Positions 5,803-6,917 of a DNA stretch of 6,917 nucleotides are shown here, in pieces. Under the pieces are notes generated by a model. The model did no database searches. It saw only the letters and a program-made list of their open reading frames with translations, and had not been told where the DNA came from. The position numbers and the translations under genes were made by a program. Each line of letters starts with the position of its first letter. Position 1 is the stretch's first letter. This DNA is from Geodermatophilaceae bacterium (lineage in GTDB: Bacteria > Actinomycetota > Actinomycetes > Mycobacteriales > Geodermatophilaceae), in assembly GCA_013696785.1 (NCBI GenBank), contig JACCXW010000355.1, positions 1-6,917 of the forward strand, in the 5' to 3' direction.

Positions 5803-6608
5803 CGGGTGCCCGCCCCCGCCGCGAACTGCGCCGCCAAGGCCGGGGATTGCACCGCCAGCGTCGCCGGCCAGGCCAACTCGACCCCTCCGCCGACCACGAC
5901 GGTCGAACCCGTGACGAACCCGGCCCGCCGATCGGCCAGAGCTGAAACCATGTGGGCAACCTCTTCCGCTGTCCCCGCCCGTCCGACGGTGTTCATGGCC
6001 GAGAGCGCAGCGAACATATCGTCCGGGTAGTTCGTCCGGGTCGCCTCGGTGTCGATGAAGCCGGGGGCTACGACGTTCGCGGTGATGCCGTTGCGACCCT
6101 CCTCGAGCGCCAGGGTCCGACTGAATCCCTCCATCGCCAGCTTGTGTGCGGTGTAGACGGCCTGCCCGGGGCCGCCCATCAGCGCGACGGTCGAGGACAC
6201 GAAGACCCAGCGCCCGTAACCGGCCGCCCGTTGCGCAGGCAGCACGGTCTTGGCGACGGCGATGAGATGGTCCAGGTGGTGATCGACGGATCGGCCCACC
6301 TCGCCGGGATCGAGCTTGGACACGCGCTTCCACGGGGCTCGGGTGCGGGCGACCGCCACGATCACCTCGGGCTGGCTGCGAACGGCGGCCGCGACCACCG
6401 CCTTGGTGCCCTCCGCCGTACCGATGTCGGCGACCACGACCTCGGCGGACGCCGAGCGCTTCGCGACATTCCGTTCGGCGACACTGACGAGGTCGGACTC
6501 GGTACGGCCGACCAGGATCAGGTGGAACCCGTCGTCGGCAAGCCGGTCGGCGATGGCTGCGCCGATTCCACGACTCGCACCGATGACGAGGGCTGGTCGC
6601 CTGCTCAT
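5799..6608 (-). CDS. Short-chain dehydrogenase/reductase (SDR), first gene of the operon
   Basis: This 269-residue classical-length SDR has a Rossmann nucleotide-binding motif VIGASRGIG (8-16), with Ile where Thr is usual. Arg13, and Arg35 just after the second strand (LVGRTES), hint at NADP(H). The catalytic residues are Ser139 (VFVSST), Tyr152 and Lys156 (YTAHK), with the normal 13-residue Ser-Tyr spacing. VAPGFIDTEATRT (180-192) and the FVTGSTVVVGGG end block also fit. The structural NNAG motif is missing, the equivalent stretch reading AVARTRAP (85-92), and the helix-4 Asn seems replaced by Asp/His (SVDHHLDH). A 3-oxoacyl or 3-hydroxyacyl reductase/dehydrogenase step is likely from context, but the direction and substrate are unknown. 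The start is ATG 6608, preceded by GAGGCGGG at 6 bases. The stop overlaps the synthetase start (ATGA). Confidence 0.9.
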   Translation of the reverse strand: MSRRPALVIGASRGIGAAIADRLADDGFHLILVGRTESDLVSVAERNVAKRSASAEVVVADIGTAEGTKAVVAAAVRSQPEVIVAVARTRAPWKRVSKLDPGEVGRSVDHHLDHLIAVAKTVLPAQRAAGYGRWVFVSSTVALMGGPGQAVYTAHKLAMEGFSRTLALEEGRNGITANVVAPGFIDTEATRTNYPDDMFAALSAMNTVGRAGTAEEVAHMVSALADRRAGFVTGSTVVVGGGVELAWPATLAVQSPALAAQFAAGAGTR

Positions 6609-6614
6609 CGCCTG

Positions 6615-6622
6615 CCCGCCTC
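6615..6622 (-). promoter_or_regulatory. Ribosome binding site of the SDR gene
   Basis: On the minus strand GAGGCGGG lies 6 bases before ATG 6608. It is the best site in the neighbourhood and supports this start. The site sits inside repeat-like DNA: the plus-strand sequence cgcctcgtgcgctgcg at 6617-6632 recurs at 6817-6832. Confidence 0.4.
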
Positions 6623-6762
6623 GTGCGCTGCGTCATGGCGCGCTGCGCGCGCGAGTCGCCTCCGCTCCTCGGAGACGCCCGGCGGGCAGGTCCGCTTCCA
6701 AGCTCCGGTCACGTCGCCGGACCCGCCAGGCAACTCCTGCGATGCTCGGCTCCTGCGCATCG

Positions 6763-6807
6763 CTCGCTCGCTGGCGCTCGCTGCGATGCTCACTCGCTCT
6801 CGGCTCA
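6763..6807. repeat. 45-base direct repeat, copy 1
   Basis: Bases 6763-6807 match 6852-6896 at 43 of 45 positions by eye, differing only at 6772/6773 versus 6861/6862, and bases 6774-6807 are an exact 34-base match. The spacing is 89 bases. A shorter related piece (ctgcgatgctc followed by ggctc) lies at 6737-6752. Confidence 0.8.
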
Positions 6808-6851
6808 CTGCTGGCTCGCCTCGTGCGCTGCGCGCACCGCTCGCTCCGCTC

Positions 6852-6896
6852 CTCGCTCGCCAGCGCTCGCTGCGATGCTCACTCGCTCTCGGCTCA
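6852..6896. repeat. 45-base direct repeat, copy 2
   Basis: This is the second copy of the 6763-6807 unit. The flanks differ: copy 1 is followed by ctgctggctc and copy 2 by tccggggactt, so the similarity ends sharply after ggctca. A related 13-mer (cgctcgcggctca, 12 of 13 matching) occurs at 292-304, just after the mttB remnant on the other side of the gene block. Confidence 0.8.
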
Positions 6897-6917
6897 TCCG
6901 GGGACTTGGTAGAGGGC

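Larger units (their letters stand above)
6609..6917. repeat. Repeat-rich intergenic region upstream of the operon
   Basis: I find no credible gene in these 309 bases. A 67-codon minus-strand frame (6808-6605) is open but consists of repeat translation. The DNA is built from degenerate GAGCGAGC/GCTCGCTC units with several longer copies: cgcctcgtgcgctgcg at 6617-6632 and 6817-6832, ctccgctcctcg at 6660-6671 and 6844-6855, and the 45-base pair listed separately. Small stem-loops occur around 6658-6678. No convincing -35/-10 pair for the minus-strand operon is visible, so its promoter may lie in this region in unrecognised form or beyond the window. Confidence 0.6.

Noticed and set aside
3203..6608. 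Ole-type olefin biosynthesis cluster (thiolase-fold enzyme + AMP ligase + SDR)
   Set aside because: No OleB-like hydrolase is present, the SDR is a short classical type instead of the longer OleD type, the ligase has normal FadD-like motifs, and an acyl-CoA dehydrogenase is present. The resemblance is only at family level.
5803..6636. N-terminal extension of the acyl-CoA synthetase frame to 795 residues
   Set aside because: The extra residues are Arg-rich, lie in the wrong frame over the SDR gene and have no family match. The ATG at 5802 gives the normal ANL length and an ATGA overlap.
6605..6808. 67-codon minus-strand ORF ending in an ATGA overlap with the SDR start
   Set aside because: Its translation is Arg/Ala/Ser-rich and comes largely from the repeat units. 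It shows no domain, and its start lies inside the 45-base repeat. The overlap looks accidental.
6609..6917. CRISPR array
   Set aside because: There are only two full repeat copies, the spacing sequence is itself repeat-like, and no cas genes are present.

Overview
The window reads as high-G+C actinobacterial chromosome. Codon third positions are strongly G/C, one gene starts with GTG, and the minus-strand genes are packed with ATGA/TGATG overlaps. Several products (a PccB-type carboxyltransferase, FadD- and FadE-like enzymes, a FabH-like ketosynthase) are typical of actinomycete acyl-CoA metabolism. I cannot name the genus.

Layout. Bases 1-147 have no convincing gene but can form several hairpins, two of which share an arm. 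Bases 148-291 are the 3' end of an MttB-family (trimethylamine methyltransferase-like) gene, cut off from any 5' part. A 57-base imperfect palindrome (302-358) follows. Next comes a complete plus-strand acyl-CoA carboxylase beta subunit (446-2002). It converges, 16 bases apart, on a tight minus-strand operon read from right to left: SDR oxidoreductase (6608-5799), acyl-CoA synthetase (5802-4249), FabH/KAS III-like condensing enzyme (4249-3203) and acyl-CoA dehydrogenase (3179-2019). The right end (6609-6917) is non-coding and rich in GAGCGAGC-type repeats, including a 45-base direct repeat.

How the genes may work together. The operon holds an activating ligase, a C-C bond-forming or acyl-transfer enzyme, an FAD-dependent acyl-CoA dehydrogenase and a ketoreductase-like SDR. 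An alpha-carboxylating subunit lies on the other strand. This suggests a dedicated acyl-CoA route, either catabolism of an unusual carboxylic acid or supply of a special acyl or malonyl-type building block. The substrate is unknown. The biotin carboxylase/BCCP partner of the carboxyltransferase is not in the window.

The points most worth a second look are the FabH-like enzyme, whose active-site His is replaced by Asn (NQAN instead of HQAN), the SDR without an NNAG motif, the carboxyltransferase with Ala at a position often Asp in propionyl-CoA enzymes, and the repeat-rich, rearranged-looking edges of the gene block.
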